Origin: Betaproteobacteria bacterium
GTDB lineage: Bacteria; Pseudomonadota; Gammaproteobacteria; Burkholderiales; Burkholderiaceae_F
Assembly (NCBI GenBank): GCA_016861185.1
Contig: BOKW01000003.1
Span: 434,001 to 498,000, forward strand
DNA length: 64,000 bases
Direction: 5' to 3'
Shown piece after piece: positions 44,436-54,298 of this stretch. The stretch's first letter is position 1. Every line of letters starts with the position of its first letter. The notes beneath the pieces are model-generated. The model was not told the DNA's origin. It worked only from the letters and a program-made list of their open reading frames with translations, and made no database searches. The translations under genes and the position numbers were made by a program.

Positions 44436-45229
44436 TGCGCCAGTACGAAGACTTCATGCGCCACGTGTTCGAGCACGGCGTCGACAAGCGCGACCGCACC
44501 GGCACCGGCACGCGCTCGGTGTTCGGCTACCAGATGCGCTTTGCGCTGCGTGAAGGCTTTCCGCTCGTCACGACGAAGAAGCTGCACCTGCGCTCGATCA
44601 TCCACGAGCTGCTGTGGTTCCTGCAGGGCTCGAGCAACGTCAAGTACCTGCGCGACAACGGCGTGACGATCTGGGACGAATGGGCCGACGAAAAAGGCGA
44701 GCTCGGCCCGGTCTACGGCGTGCAGTGGCGCTCGTGGCCGACGCCCGACGGCGGCCACATCGACCAGATCGCGCAGGTGATCGGGCAGATCAAGTCGAAC
44801 CCGGATTCGCGCCGCCTGATCGTCTCGGCGTGGAACGTCAGCGACATCCCCAAGATGAAACTGCCTCCGTGCCATCTGCTGTTCCAGTTCTATGTGGCCG
44901 AAGGCAGGCTCTCCTGCCAGCTCTACCAGCGCAGCTGCGACATCTTCCTCGGCGTGCCGTTCAACATCGCGAGCTACAGCCTGCTGACGCACATGGTCGC
45001 GCAGCAGTGCGATCTGGACCTCGGCGACTTCGTCTGGACCGGCGGCGACTGCCACATCTACAGCAACCACTTCGAGCAGGTGCGCGAGCAGCTTTCGCGC
45101 GCGCCCTTCCCGTATCCGAAGCTCGTGATCAAACGCCGCCCGCCGACGATCTTCGACTACCGCTACGAGGACTTCGAGATCGTCGACTACCAGGCACACC
45201 CGCACATCAAGGCGCCGGTGGCGGTATGA
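44435..45229 (+). CDS. thyA: Thymidylate synthase ThyA
   Basis: ThyA methylates dUMP to dTMP using 5,10-methylene-tetrahydrofolate. The 264-residue protein has exactly the E. coli length. Motifs are [17 protein letters not shown], the catalytic Cys146 in [33 protein letters not shown] and ends HIKAPVAV. The start codon overlaps the ccdB stop (TGATG), and no separate promoter is visible, so expression from the ccd promoter or from within ccdAB is likely. Confidence 0.98.
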   Translation: MRQYEDFMRHVFEHGVDKRDRTGTGTRSVFGYQMRFALREGFPLVTTKKLHLRSIIHELLWFLQGSSNVKYLRDNGVTIWDEWADEKGELGPVYGVQWRSWPTPDGGHIDQIAQVIGQIKSNPDSRRLIVSAWNVSDIPKMKLPPCHLLFQFYVAEGRLSCQLYQRSCDIFLGVPFNIASYSLLTHMVAQQCDLDLGDFVWTGGDCHIYSNHFEQVREQLSRAPFPYPKLVIKRRPPTIFDYRYEDFEIVDYQAHPHIKAPVAV

Positions 45230-45264
45230 GCGCATCGGCCAGAGAACGCGGAGCAGGCGTTGGA

Positions 45265-45290
45265 ACGCAATCCGCAATCCGCAATCCGAA
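45265..45290. repeat. CAATCCG-type repeat between thyA and folA
   Basis: Three tandem CGCAATC units occupy most of the 73-bp gap between the thyA stop and the folA start. Together with the tract before ilvD, this is a second case where the repeat lies directly before a start codon. Confidence 0.85.
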
Positions 45291-45302
45291 CCTCGTCTCG
45301 CC

Positions 45303-45791
45303 ATGCCCCGCATCACGCTGATCGCCGCGGTCGCGCGCAACGGCGTGATTGGCCGCAGTGGCGCGATTCCGTGGCGTATTCCGGGCGATCTGCCGCGCTT
45401 CAGGCAAATCACGATGGGGCACCCGCTGATCATGGGTCGCAGGACATGGGGGTCGCTCGGACGGCCGCTGCCGGGCCGGAGAAACATCGTGATCTCGCGC
45501 ACGCCGGGCTTTGCGCCGGCGGGAGCGGAGGTGTTCGCCAGCCTCGATGCCGCGCTGGCGGCATGCGCGGATGCGCCGGAAGTGTTCGTCATCGGGGGCA
45601 CCGAGGCGTACCGCGAGGCGCTGGGTATCGCGGATCGGCTGCTGCTGACCGAGATCGACGCGGACATCGAAGGCGATGCGCATTTCCCGCCGTTCGACCG
45701 CAGCGCCTGGTGCGAAACCGCGCGCGAGGCGCATGCGGGCAGCGCGGGCTGTCCGTACGCCTACGCCTACGTGACCTACGAGCGCCGGTAG
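45303..45791 (+). CDS. folA: Dihydrofolate reductase FolA
   Basis: FolA reduces dihydrofolate produced by ThyA. The 162-residue protein has ITLIAAVARNGVIGRSGAIPWRIPGDLPRFRQ (residues 4-35) with the catalytic Asp near 29, the PLIMGRRTWGSLGRPLPGRRNIVISR NADPH region, and VFVIGGTEAYREAL. Length is typical. The start at ATG 45303 follows a CAATCCG tract, and no Shine-Dalgarno is obvious, so coupling to thyA may have been weakened by the repeat. Confidence 0.97.
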   Translation: MPRITLIAAVARNGVIGRSGAIPWRIPGDLPRFRQITMGHPLIMGRRTWGSLGRPLPGRRNIVISRTPGFAPAGAEVFASLDAALAACADAPEVFVIGGTEAYREALGIADRLLLTEIDADIEGDAHFPPFDRSAWCETAREAHAGSAGCPYAYAYVTYERR

Positions 45792-45884
45792 CGCATCGGC
45801 GCCACGCGCCGAAGCTGACCGCACCGGCGTTTGACAGGTAGCATCCGGCCGCAGGGCCCGCAGGAACCGTCTTCCGGAGAGTGG

Positions 45885-48191
45885 ATGCGCTCTTTGCGAC
45901 AGAAGCTGCTGCTTGCCACGATCGCCGTGCAGATCGCGGTCATCCTGGCCTTGCTGCTGGCGAGCCACCGCGCCATCCGCGACGTGCTGATGGCCGAAGT
46001 GCGCAACGATGCGCGCACTACGCAACTGCTGCTCGCCACGGCCGTCGCGCCGCGCGTCGCGGAGAAGGACTACGCGGCGTTGCGTGAGATCGCGCACGAA
46101 AGCGCGGCCGTGATCGGGCTCGCCTATCTCGTGCTGTACGACCTCGACGGCAGTCCGCTTGCTTCGGCCGGACTGCTGCCCGACGCCGGCGTGCGGGTGG
46201 CGCGCGCCGAGGACGAGGAATTCGTCGCGCACGACGGCGTCTTCCACATCGCCGCGCCGATCGGGCTCGGCGGCCAGCCGTACGGCCGCATGCAGTTCGG
46301 CATTCCGACCGAACGCCTGATGGCGGGCGAGCGCCGCCTGCTGTTGCAGACGATCGGCATCGGCGGCGTGGGACTGGCGGCTTCCGCGCTGCTCCTGCTT
46401 CTCTTCACGAGCGTGCTCACGCGCGGCCTGCGCGAGCTGTCGACGGCCACCGCGCGGGTCGGCGCCGGACAGTACGACATCGAAGTGCCGGTGCGCGGAC
46501 ACGACGAAGTCGCGCGCCTGGCGACGACTTTCAACGACATGTCGCGCGCGCTCGCCGAGCGCGTCGCCGCGCTGCGCGAGAGCGAGGCGCGCCAGCGCAC
46601 GCTGGTCGAAGCGATCGCCGAAGGCGTTGTGTTCCAGGACGAAAAGGACAGGGTGCTCGCCTGCAACGAGGCGGCGCCGCGCATCCTGGGGCTGACGCGC
46701 GAGGAGCTTCTCGGGCTCGATTCGTTCGATCCGCGCTGGCGCGCCGTGCACCGCGACGGCCGACCCCTCGCCGCCGACGAGCATCCTTCGCGGGTCGCGC
46801 TGCGGACGGGCGAGCCGCAGCGCGAGTTCGTGATGGGCGTACTGCGGCCCGACGGTGCGACGGCGTGGATCTCGGTCAATTCGATGCCGCTCGTGCGCCC
46901 CGGCGACGACCGCCCGCACGCGACCGTCACGTCGTTCTCCGACATCACCGCGCGCATCGAGGCGGAAGCGCGGCTGCAGCAGATGAACGCCGAGCTGGAG
47001 GACCGCGTCGCGGCGCGCACACGCGAGCTGGTGACGGCGCTCGAGGCCGCCGAGCGCGCCAGCCGCGCCAAGTCCGAGTTCCTGTCGCGCATGAGCCACG
47101 AGCTGCGCACGCCGCTGAACGCGATCCTCGGTTTCGCGCAGGTGCTGCAACTGAAGGCCGACGCGCTGCCGGCGCGCGCGCGCGACCAGCTTCGCCAGAT
47201 CGAAACGGCCGGCTGGCACCTGCTCGAACTGATCAACGAGGTGCTCGACCTGTCGCGCATCGAGTCGGGCACGATGACCGTGAGCCGCGAACCGGTCGAC
47301 GTCGCACCGCTCGTCACCGAGTGCGCACGCATGGCCGATCCGCTCGCGCGCAAGCACGACGTGCAGCTCGTCAACCGCGCCGCGGGCGGCCAGGGGTTGC
47401 ACGCGCTCGGCGACCGCACCCGGCTCAAGCAGGTGCTGACGAATCTGCTTTCCAACGCGATCAAGTACAACCGAGCCGGCGGCAGTGTGACGCTGACGCT
47501 CGCGCGCGGCGCCGACGGCTGGATCGAAATCGCGGTCGCCGACACGGGCCGCGGTTTCACCGAAGAGCAGCTCGGGCAGATGTTCCAGCCCTTCAACCGG
47601 CTCGGCGCCGAAGGCGGCCCGGTCGACGGCACCGGGATCGGCCTGGTGATCACGAAGCGCCTCGTCGAGCTGATGGGCGGCGTGCTGCGGGTCCGAACCA
47701 CCGCGGGCACGGGCTCCGTGTTCACCGTGAGGCTGCCGCCGGCGCAGCGCGGCGCCGCTCCCGCGCCGGCGCCGGCGTCGGTGCAGCAGACGTCCGCGGC
47801 GGACGGCGTCCGCACCGTGCTCTACATCGAGGACAACCCGTCGAACGTCGACCTGCTGGCCGGGGTGCTGACGCTGCGCCCGGGCGTGAAGCTGGTCACC
47901 GCCGCCGACGGCGCCTCCGGCCTCGCGCTGGCGCGCCGGCAGCGGCCCGATCTGATCGTCGTCGACGTGGCGCTGCCCGACATCGACGGCTTCGAGGTGT
48001 GCCGCCAGCTTCGCGCCGAAGCGGCGTTCGCGCGCGCGCCGATCGTCGCGCTGTCGGCAAACGCGATGGCGAGCGACATCGAAAAAGGGCGGCGCGCCGG
48101 CTTCGACAGCTATATGACGAAGCCGCTGGACGTGCCGACCTTTCTCGCCGAGCTGGATCGGCTGCTCGGCCAACGCGAGGTGCTGCGATGA
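45885..48191 (+). CDS. Membrane-bound hybrid sensor histidine kinase
   Basis: A 768-residue kinase. It has a first membrane helix (about 8-26), a periplasmic sensor (to about 150), a second helix (about 155-178), a HAMP domain (about 178-232), a PAS domain (about 235-360), a coiled coil, the HisKA domain with phospho-His 405 in SRMSHELRTPLN, the HATPase (N-box LSNAIKYN, GTGIGLVITKRLVELMGG), and a C-terminal receiver with D694 in VVDVALPDIDGF and K746. The start is ATG 45885 with CGGAGAG upstream. The coupled next gene encodes a periplasmic binding protein, which may supply the signal. No separate output regulator is seen. Confidence 0.92.
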   Translation: MRSLRQKLLLATIAVQIAVILALLLASHRAIRDVLMAEVRNDARTTQLLLATAVAPRVAEKDYAALREIAHESAAVIGLAYLVLYDLDGSPLASAGLLPDAGVRVARAEDEEFVAHDGVFHIAAPIGLGGQPYGRMQFGIPTERLMAGERRLLLQTIGIGGVGLAASALLLLLFTSVLTRGLRELSTATARVGAGQYDIEVPVRGHDEVARLATTFNDMSRALAERVAALRESEARQRTLVEAIAEGVVFQDEKDRVLACNEAAPRILGLTREELLGLDSFDPRWRAVHRDGRPLAADEHPSRVALRTGEPQREFVMGVLRPDGATAWISVNSMPLVRPGDDRPHATVTSFSDITARIEAEARLQQMNAELEDRVAARTRELVTALEAAERASRAKSEFLSRMSHELRTPLNAILGFAQVLQLKADALPARARDQLRQIETAGWHLLELINEVLDLSRIESGTMTVSREPVDVAPLVTECARMADPLARKHDVQLVNRAAGGQGLHALGDRTRLKQVLTNLLSNAIKYNRAGGSVTLTLARGADGWIEIAVADTGRGFTEEQLGQMFQPFNRLGAEGGPVDGTGIGLVITKRLVELMGGVLRVRTTAGTGSVFTVRLPPAQRGAAPAPAPASVQQTSAADGVRTVLYIEDNPSNVDLLAGVLTLRPGVKLVTAADGASGLALARRQRPDLIVVDVALPDIDGFEVCRQLRAEAAFARAPIVALSANAMASDIEKGRRAGFDSYMTKPLDVPTFLAELDRLLGQREVLR

Positions 48192-49045
48192 GCGCCGGTG
48201 GTCGCGCGCGGCGCAGGCTGCTGCGGGGCGCCGGTGCCGCGATGCTTGCGGCGGTGGGATCGCGGATCTCAGCGCAGCCGTCGAGCGGACAGCCGCTGCG
48301 CGTCGGCCTCGTCCCTTACCTGTCGACCCGCTCGCTGATCACGCTGTACCAGCCGCTGCGCGAACACCTCGAACGCGCGCTGCAGCGCCCGGCGCAGCTT
48401 TACACGGCGCAGGACTTCCGCACGCTCGTGGCCAACGCGCGCAACGGCGAGTACGACATCGCGCTGCTGCCGCCGCACATCACGCGCATCGCGGTGGCCG
48501 ACTGGGGCCAGCAGTTCGTCGCGCGTTTCGCGCAGACCTCGGAAGTGCAGCTGGTGACGCTGCCGACGGCCTCGCTCGACTTGCCCGACGGCCTGCGCGG
48601 ACGGCGCATCGCGGCGATCGATCCGCTGTCGATCACGACGCTGGTGCTGCGGCGCTGGCTCGTCGAACGCGGGCTGACGGTCGGGCGCGACGTCGACATC
48701 CGTTACGCGCACTCGATCTCGTCGGGGGTCGTCGCGCTCGAACGCGGCGACGCGGTCGCGCTCGTCGGCGCGATCGGCCAGTTCCGCGACGTGGTCGACG
48801 GCGTCGAAGGCAGGGTCAAGGTCGTCGCGACGCTCGCCGCGATTCCGACACCGGCCTTCGTTGCGCACCGGCGCGTCGCCGCCGCCGAGGTCGTGCGGAT
48901 CCGGCAGGCGTTGCTCGCGTTCGTTCCGCAGTCCACCGGCGCAGGCATTTCGCGTTCGCCCTTCGTCGCGGGCGGCGTACAGGACTTCGCGCGCGTCGAG
49001 TCCTACGCGGCCGAAGTGCGGCGCCTGTTGGAGGAGACGAACTGA
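48188..49045 (+). CDS. PhnD-like phosphate/phosphonate-type periplasmic binding protein
   Basis: A 285-residue exported receptor with a Tat-like signal (RARRRLLRGAGAAMLAAVGS). The mature domain contains LRVGLVPYLSTRSLITLYQPLREHLERAL, GEYDIALLPPHITRIA and LRGRRIAAIDPLSITTLVLRRWL, the PhnD-like fold (pfam12974 type). It overlaps the kinase stop by ATGA and no ABC permease or ATPase is adjacent. This suggests a sensory rather than a transport role, with the protein presenting ligand to the kinase. Confidence 0.85.
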   Translation: MSAGGRARRRLLRGAGAAMLAAVGSRISAQPSSGQPLRVGLVPYLSTRSLITLYQPLREHLERALQRPAQLYTAQDFRTLVANARNGEYDIALLPPHITRIAVADWGQQFVARFAQTSEVQLVTLPTASLDLPDGLRGRRIAAIDPLSITTLVLRRWLVERGLTVGRDVDIRYAHSISSGVVALERGDAVALVGAIGQFRDVVDGVEGRVKVVATLAAIPTPAFVAHRRVAAAEVVRIRQALLAFVPQSTGAGISRSPFVAGGVQDFARVESYAAEVRRLLEETN

Positions 49046-49067
49046 CAATCCTCCCTGCCTGCGCTCG

Positions 49068-49127
49068 AGGAATCCCCCTGCCCCCCTTTACGAAAATCCC
49101 CCCTGCCCCCCTTTACGAAAGGGGGGT
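49068..49127. repeat. C/G-tract hairpin repeat, partly duplicated, overlapping the mnmC 3' end
   Basis: AATCCCCCTGCCCCCCTTTA occurs twice in tandem, and the second copy is completed by CGAAAGGGGGG to form a hairpin. The mnmC stop codon (49113-49115) and its last few codons lie within it. Confidence 0.85.
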
Positions 49128-51062
49128 TCGTGCAGCGGAGTTGTCGAGCTGGGCGCGGCGCAAGCGCTGCAGCAGGAAACGCGCCGGATCGATTGCGTCG
49201 GCGAGCGCGCGTTCGACCGGCCACGGTTCGCCTTCGACCTGCGCGGCGATCAGCTCGGCGGCAAGCGGCGCCAGCGTCAGTCCGCGCGAGCCGAGCGCGA
49301 AAGCGGCATACAGCCTCGATCCGCGCGACAAGTCCTGCGCATGCGCGCCGCGCAGCGACGAGGCCGCGGCGAGCGCCGCGGCCTCGTCGGCGACCGCGCC
49401 CGCCAGCGGCAGGCGATCGCGCGCAACGCAACGCACACCGTCGAACATGCCGACGACCGCCGGCGTGACGGCATCGGCGAGCAGCCGCGCAAGCCGCTGC
49501 AGGTTGCCTTCGTGCACGCGCGCTTGGTCGTCCGCGTTCGTTTCGGGCGGCAAGGGCTCGTAGCTCGCGCCCACCCAGACCGACCCGTCCGCGCCGCGCA
49601 CGAGCGAACCGTCGCCCGCCAGTCCCGCGCGCAGACCGGCGAAGCCCTCCGGTGCGAGCAGCGAAACGCGGCCGCGCACGGCCTGCACGCGCGCGTGCCG
49701 CACGCCCAGCAGTTCCGGCGCTTCGAGCGCCGTGGCGACGACGGCGACCGGCGCCGCGGCGAGTGCGCGGCCTGCGCCGTCGAATGCGATCCACTCGTCG
49801 TCGCTGCGCGCAAGCCGCCGCACGTCGCAGCCGTAGCGCGCATGCATCGCCGCGTCGTCCGACAGGAGCCATTCGCACCAACGCCTGACCGAAACCACCG
49901 CGCCGCGCGGAAACCACAGTCCGCCGCGGCGCGGTCGTACGCCGAGTTTCGCAGCCGCGGCTTCCGCGTCGATCCAGGCGGCGTACTCCGGCGGAAAGCC
50001 GAGCGCAGAAAGCGCGGTTTGCCATGCCGTCGCTTCGACCTCGTCGCTCGCCTGCTGGAACACGCCGCAGTCGCGCCAGAGCGCGGGGTCGGCAACCACG
50101 AGCCTGGCGCGCGCGAGCAGGAAGCCGGCGCGCGTCAGCCGCGCGAGCACGCTGTCGTCGGCGGCGATCTGCGGATGCAGCAGCCCCCACGGCAACGCGG
50201 ACGCGCCGCGCGCCGGCGCCTCCGCGCGTTCGAGCAGCTCGATCCGCCAGCCGCGCCGCGCGAGCGCGGCGGCGACGTGACAGCCCGCAAGCCCCGCGCC
50301 GATCACGAGCGCACGACGCTCGCCAGCGTACGGTGCGGGGGGCTCGTGGCGGCGCGTTCTCCAGCGCGGCGCGAAACGCGCCGTCAGCATCTCGCGCTTG
50401 CGGCCGAAGCCCGCGCGCAGCGCGATCTCGAAGCCGCCGTCGGCGAGCGCGTCGCGAACGGCGCGCGCCGCGGTCCAGGTCGCGAGCGTCGCGCCCGGGC
50501 GCGCCAGCCGCGCGAGCGCCTTGATCAGTGCCGACTCCCACATCTGCGGATTGCGCGCGGGCGCGAAACCGTCGAGATAGAACGCGTCGGCGCCGCAGGC
50601 GAGCTGCGGGACGACTTCGCGCGCGCCGCCGAGTGCAAGCGTCAACACGACGCGACCCTCGTCGAACTCGAGCCGATGCAGGCCCGGCAACGGCAGTAGC
50701 CAGCGCGCCGCCAGTTCGCGCGCGAGCGCTTGCACCTCGGCGGGCGCCGCTGCCGTCAGATCGGTTGCCGCCACCGGATGCAGCTCGATCGAAACGAAGT
50801 GCAGCCGCTCGCAGCGCTGCGGATCGTCGCGCCACGCCTGCCAGGTCGCGAGGAAGTTCGTGCCGAGCCCGAAGCCGGTTTCGACGATCACGAACTGCGC
50901 GCGATCGCGCCAGCGCGCCGGCAGTCCGTTGCCAGCGAGAAACACGTGCCGCGCCTGCGCCAGCGCGCCGTCGCGACTCGCGTAGACGTCGCCGTAGCGC
51001 TCGGAAAACGGCGCGCCGGTCGCGTCGAACGCGATGCGCTCGGTTTCGATGCGGGTCGGCAT
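49113..51062 (-). CDS. mnmC: Bifunctional tRNA mnm5s2U34 biosynthesis protein MnmC
   Basis: MnmC completes 5-methylaminomethyl-2-thiouridine at the wobble position of tRNA. The 649-residue protein has an N-terminal methyltransferase (ERYGDVYASRDGALAQARHVFLAGN, VIVETGFGLGTNFLATW, DAFYLDGFAPARNPQMW) and a C-terminal FAD oxidase (ALVIGAGLAGCHVAAALARRGWRIELLERA, AAFALGSRGLTLAPLAAELI). Length and order are standard. The last residues ARTPLS are encoded by a dispersed repeat, so the original C-terminus may have been changed slightly. Confidence 0.95.
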   Translation of the reverse strand: MPTRIETERIAFDATGAPFSERYGDVYASRDGALAQARHVFLAGNGLPARWRDRAQFVIVETGFGLGTNFLATWQAWRDDPQRCERLHFVSIELHPVAATDLTAAAPAEVQALARELAARWLLPLPGLHRLEFDEGRVVLTLALGGAREVVPQLACGADAFYLDGFAPARNPQMWESALIKALARLARPGATLATWTAARAVRDALADGGFEIALRAGFGRKREMLTARFAPRWRTRRHEPPAPYAGERRALVIGAGLAGCHVAAALARRGWRIELLERAEAPARGASALPWGLLHPQIAADDSVLARLTRAGFLLARARLVVADPALWRDCGVFQQASDEVEATAWQTALSALGFPPEYAAWIDAEAAAAKLGVRPRRGGLWFPRGAVVSVRRWCEWLLSDDAAMHARYGCDVRRLARSDDEWIAFDGAGRALAAAPVAVVATALEAPELLGVRHARVQAVRGRVSLLAPEGFAGLRAGLAGDGSLVRGADGSVWVGASYEPLPPETNADDQARVHEGNLQRLARLLADAVTPAVVGMFDGVRCVARDRLPLAGAVADEAAALAAASSLRGAHAQDLSRGSRLYAAFALGSRGLTLAPLAAELIAAQVEGEPWPVERALADAIDPARFLLQRLRRAQLDNSAARTPLS

Positions 51063-51099
51063 GCGCTCAATCGTAGCGGCGGCTGCCGCCTCCTCCTTT

Positions 51100-51284
51100 G
51101 AGGAAGGAGGGACCGAGGGTGGACCGCTTCACACGCACCGAAGGTGCGTCCGTCTTCCTCCCCCTTTCGCAAAGGGGGACCGAAGGGGTTTTCCGGCGCG
51201 ACCCGCGCGGCAGATTGGCCAGAGTTGCCTGTGCCGGCGCTGCGAAATCCCCCCTACCCCCCTTTTTCAAAGGGGGGTGATTGG
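51100..51284. repeat. C/G-tract hairpin repeats with ACGCACC-GAA-GGTGCGT stem
   Basis: Two units lie in the gap between mnmC and ettA. At 51121-51189 GGACCGCTTCACACGCACCG is followed by AAGGTGCGTCCGTCTTCCTC and a CCCCCTTT..AAAGGGGG hairpin. At about 51245-51282 a second AAATCCCCCC..GGGGGG hairpin follows. Near-identical units occur at 59.4 and 62.1 kb. The remaining bases show no gene. Confidence 0.85.
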
Positions 51285-51287
51285 AGG

Positions 51288-52949
<1,662 letters not shown>

Positions 52950-53066
52950 TGCTCTGTTGCCCTCGGGTCGCCCCGCGAGCGTCGTCGCAGGGCCGGTGTC
53001 GCGGGCGCGTGGCGCGCCCGTGTTGATCGAAGGCGCGAAGCTTACCGAAGAGGGCTGGGTCGGTCG

Positions 53067-53362
53067 GTGGATGACCTGCGTGCCTACGGTGCGACCTCGT
53101 TGCACCTGGGAGCGCCAGGTTCGGCGATCGCGTCGACGGTCCCCGTTCGCGTCAACGGTCAGATCGTATCCGGCTATGCGTCCAGCAGCGGCACGTCGAT
53201 GGCCACGCCGCACGTGACCGGCGCGGCGGCGACGTACGCGGCGAGCCACCCGCTTCGACCGCAGCTCAGATCAAGAGCGCGATCCTGGGCAGGGTGGTGC
53301 CGACCGCGTCGCTGTCGGGTAGGACGACCGCCGGCAGGCGGCCGAACGTCAGCGGCTCCTGA
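53067..53362 (+). pseudogene. Remnant of a subtilisin-like (S8) serine peptidase, frameshifted
   Basis: Translation from about 53067 gives VDDLRAYGATSLHLGAPGSA, then STVPV and SGTSMATPHVTGAAATYAASHP, the catalytic-Ser block of S8 peptidases. Near 53250 the reading frame changes; in the new frame follow TAAQIKSAILGRVVPTASLS and GRRPNVSGS with a stop at 53360-53362, which is the normal C-terminal part of these enzymes. The N-terminal Asp and His regions are absent. It is therefore a 3' fragment with a one-base frameshift. It occupies a 583-bp gap (52950-53532) that otherwise holds the ettA leader and no gene. Confidence 0.85.
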
Positions 53363-53532
53363 TCGACGAACCGGTCGGCATGCAACGGCCGGGGTGAACC
53401 CGGCCGCGTTTCTCTCCTGCCGGCAGCGACGGGTGACCAAATTCCGAAATACGCCGGATTCGGGGCGAATCTTTCCCAATCGGCGCGGCGCATCTTGCAC
53501 GATTGTCGAAGGTCAGCCGATGGAGACATGAC

Positions 53533-54288
53533 GTGACCGGACGCTACCCCATCCTGACGGCGGCGGCGATCGCGCTCGCCGCGCTGCAACCGTTGGCGGC
53601 GCTTGCCGCGGACACACCGCACTGGGTCCACTACAAGCTGCTCAACGGCTCGGCCGCGCTGCCGAAGAAGGTCGTGGTCGTACCGGCCGGCATCAGGGTG
53701 TACGAAATGACGGCGGGCGGCGTCAAGGAAGAGGTGCCGGAATGGAGTGCCGAAGCGGCGAACAACGTGCTGAAGTCGCTGTCGGCGGCGCTTGCCAGGA
53801 ACGCCCGCCTGCAGGAAGTCAAGTTGCCGCGCCTTGCCGCCGCGGACGCCGCGAACCTCGAAGAACACAAGGCCCTGTACAAGCTGGTCGTCAACACCGC
53901 GGCGAGCTCCGGCCTGGAGCACAAGGTCCGGCACTTTGACTACGCGATCGGCCCCGGGCTGGCGGCCTTGCAGCGCGCGACCGGTGCCGATGCGGCGCTG
54001 ATCGTGCATGGCCGCGACTACGCGTCGACCGCGGGGCGCAAGGCCAAGGCGGTACTCGGGCACATCCCTCTCGTGAACATCTTCACCGGCGCCGCACCCG
54101 AGCTGGGGTACTCGTTCGTGCACCTCGGCATCGTCGATCTGCGGACCGGCGATCTGCTGTGGATGAGCAGCGAATACCGCGACGGCGCGAGCAACCTGCG
54201 CAATCACGAAGATGCCAACGCAATCGTCGAAGCGCTTTTCAAGTGGTATCCCGGCATCGAGGAGTACCGCCGGGCGTACGTGAAATAG
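53533..54288 (+). CDS. Exported hypothetical protein upstream of an M48 peptidase
   Basis: A 251-residue protein with a Sec signal (ILTAAAIALAALQPLAALAA). The mature part has VVVVPAGIRVYEMTAGGVKEEVPEWSAEA, an alpha-rich middle, and GADAALIVHGRDYASTAGRKAK, GYSFVHLGIVDLRTGDLLWMSS, the last resembling lipoproteins that report on their own transport or assembly (GNA1162-like pattern), which I cannot confirm. GTG 53533 has GGAG upstream; an in-frame TTG at 53503 is possible. It is followed after 10 bp by the M48 gene. Confidence 0.75.
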   Translation: MTGRYPILTAAAIALAALQPLAALAADTPHWVHYKLLNGSAALPKKVVVVPAGIRVYEMTAGGVKEEVPEWSAEAANNVLKSLSAALARNARLQEVKLPRLAAADAANLEEHKALYKLVVNTAASSGLEHKVRHFDYAIGPGLAALQRATGADAALIVHGRDYASTAGRKAKAVLGHIPLVNIFTGAAPELGYSFVHLGIVDLRTGDLLWMSSEYRDGASNLRNHEDANAIVEALFKWYPGIEEYRRAYVK

Positions 54289-54298
54289 GGTGACGGCG

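Noticed and set aside
53003-53019. Hairpin GGGCGCG-TGG-CGCGCCC before ettA as a riboswitch or terminator
   Set aside because: It is a single short stem without a T-run or any further structure; in GC-rich DNA this is expected by chance.
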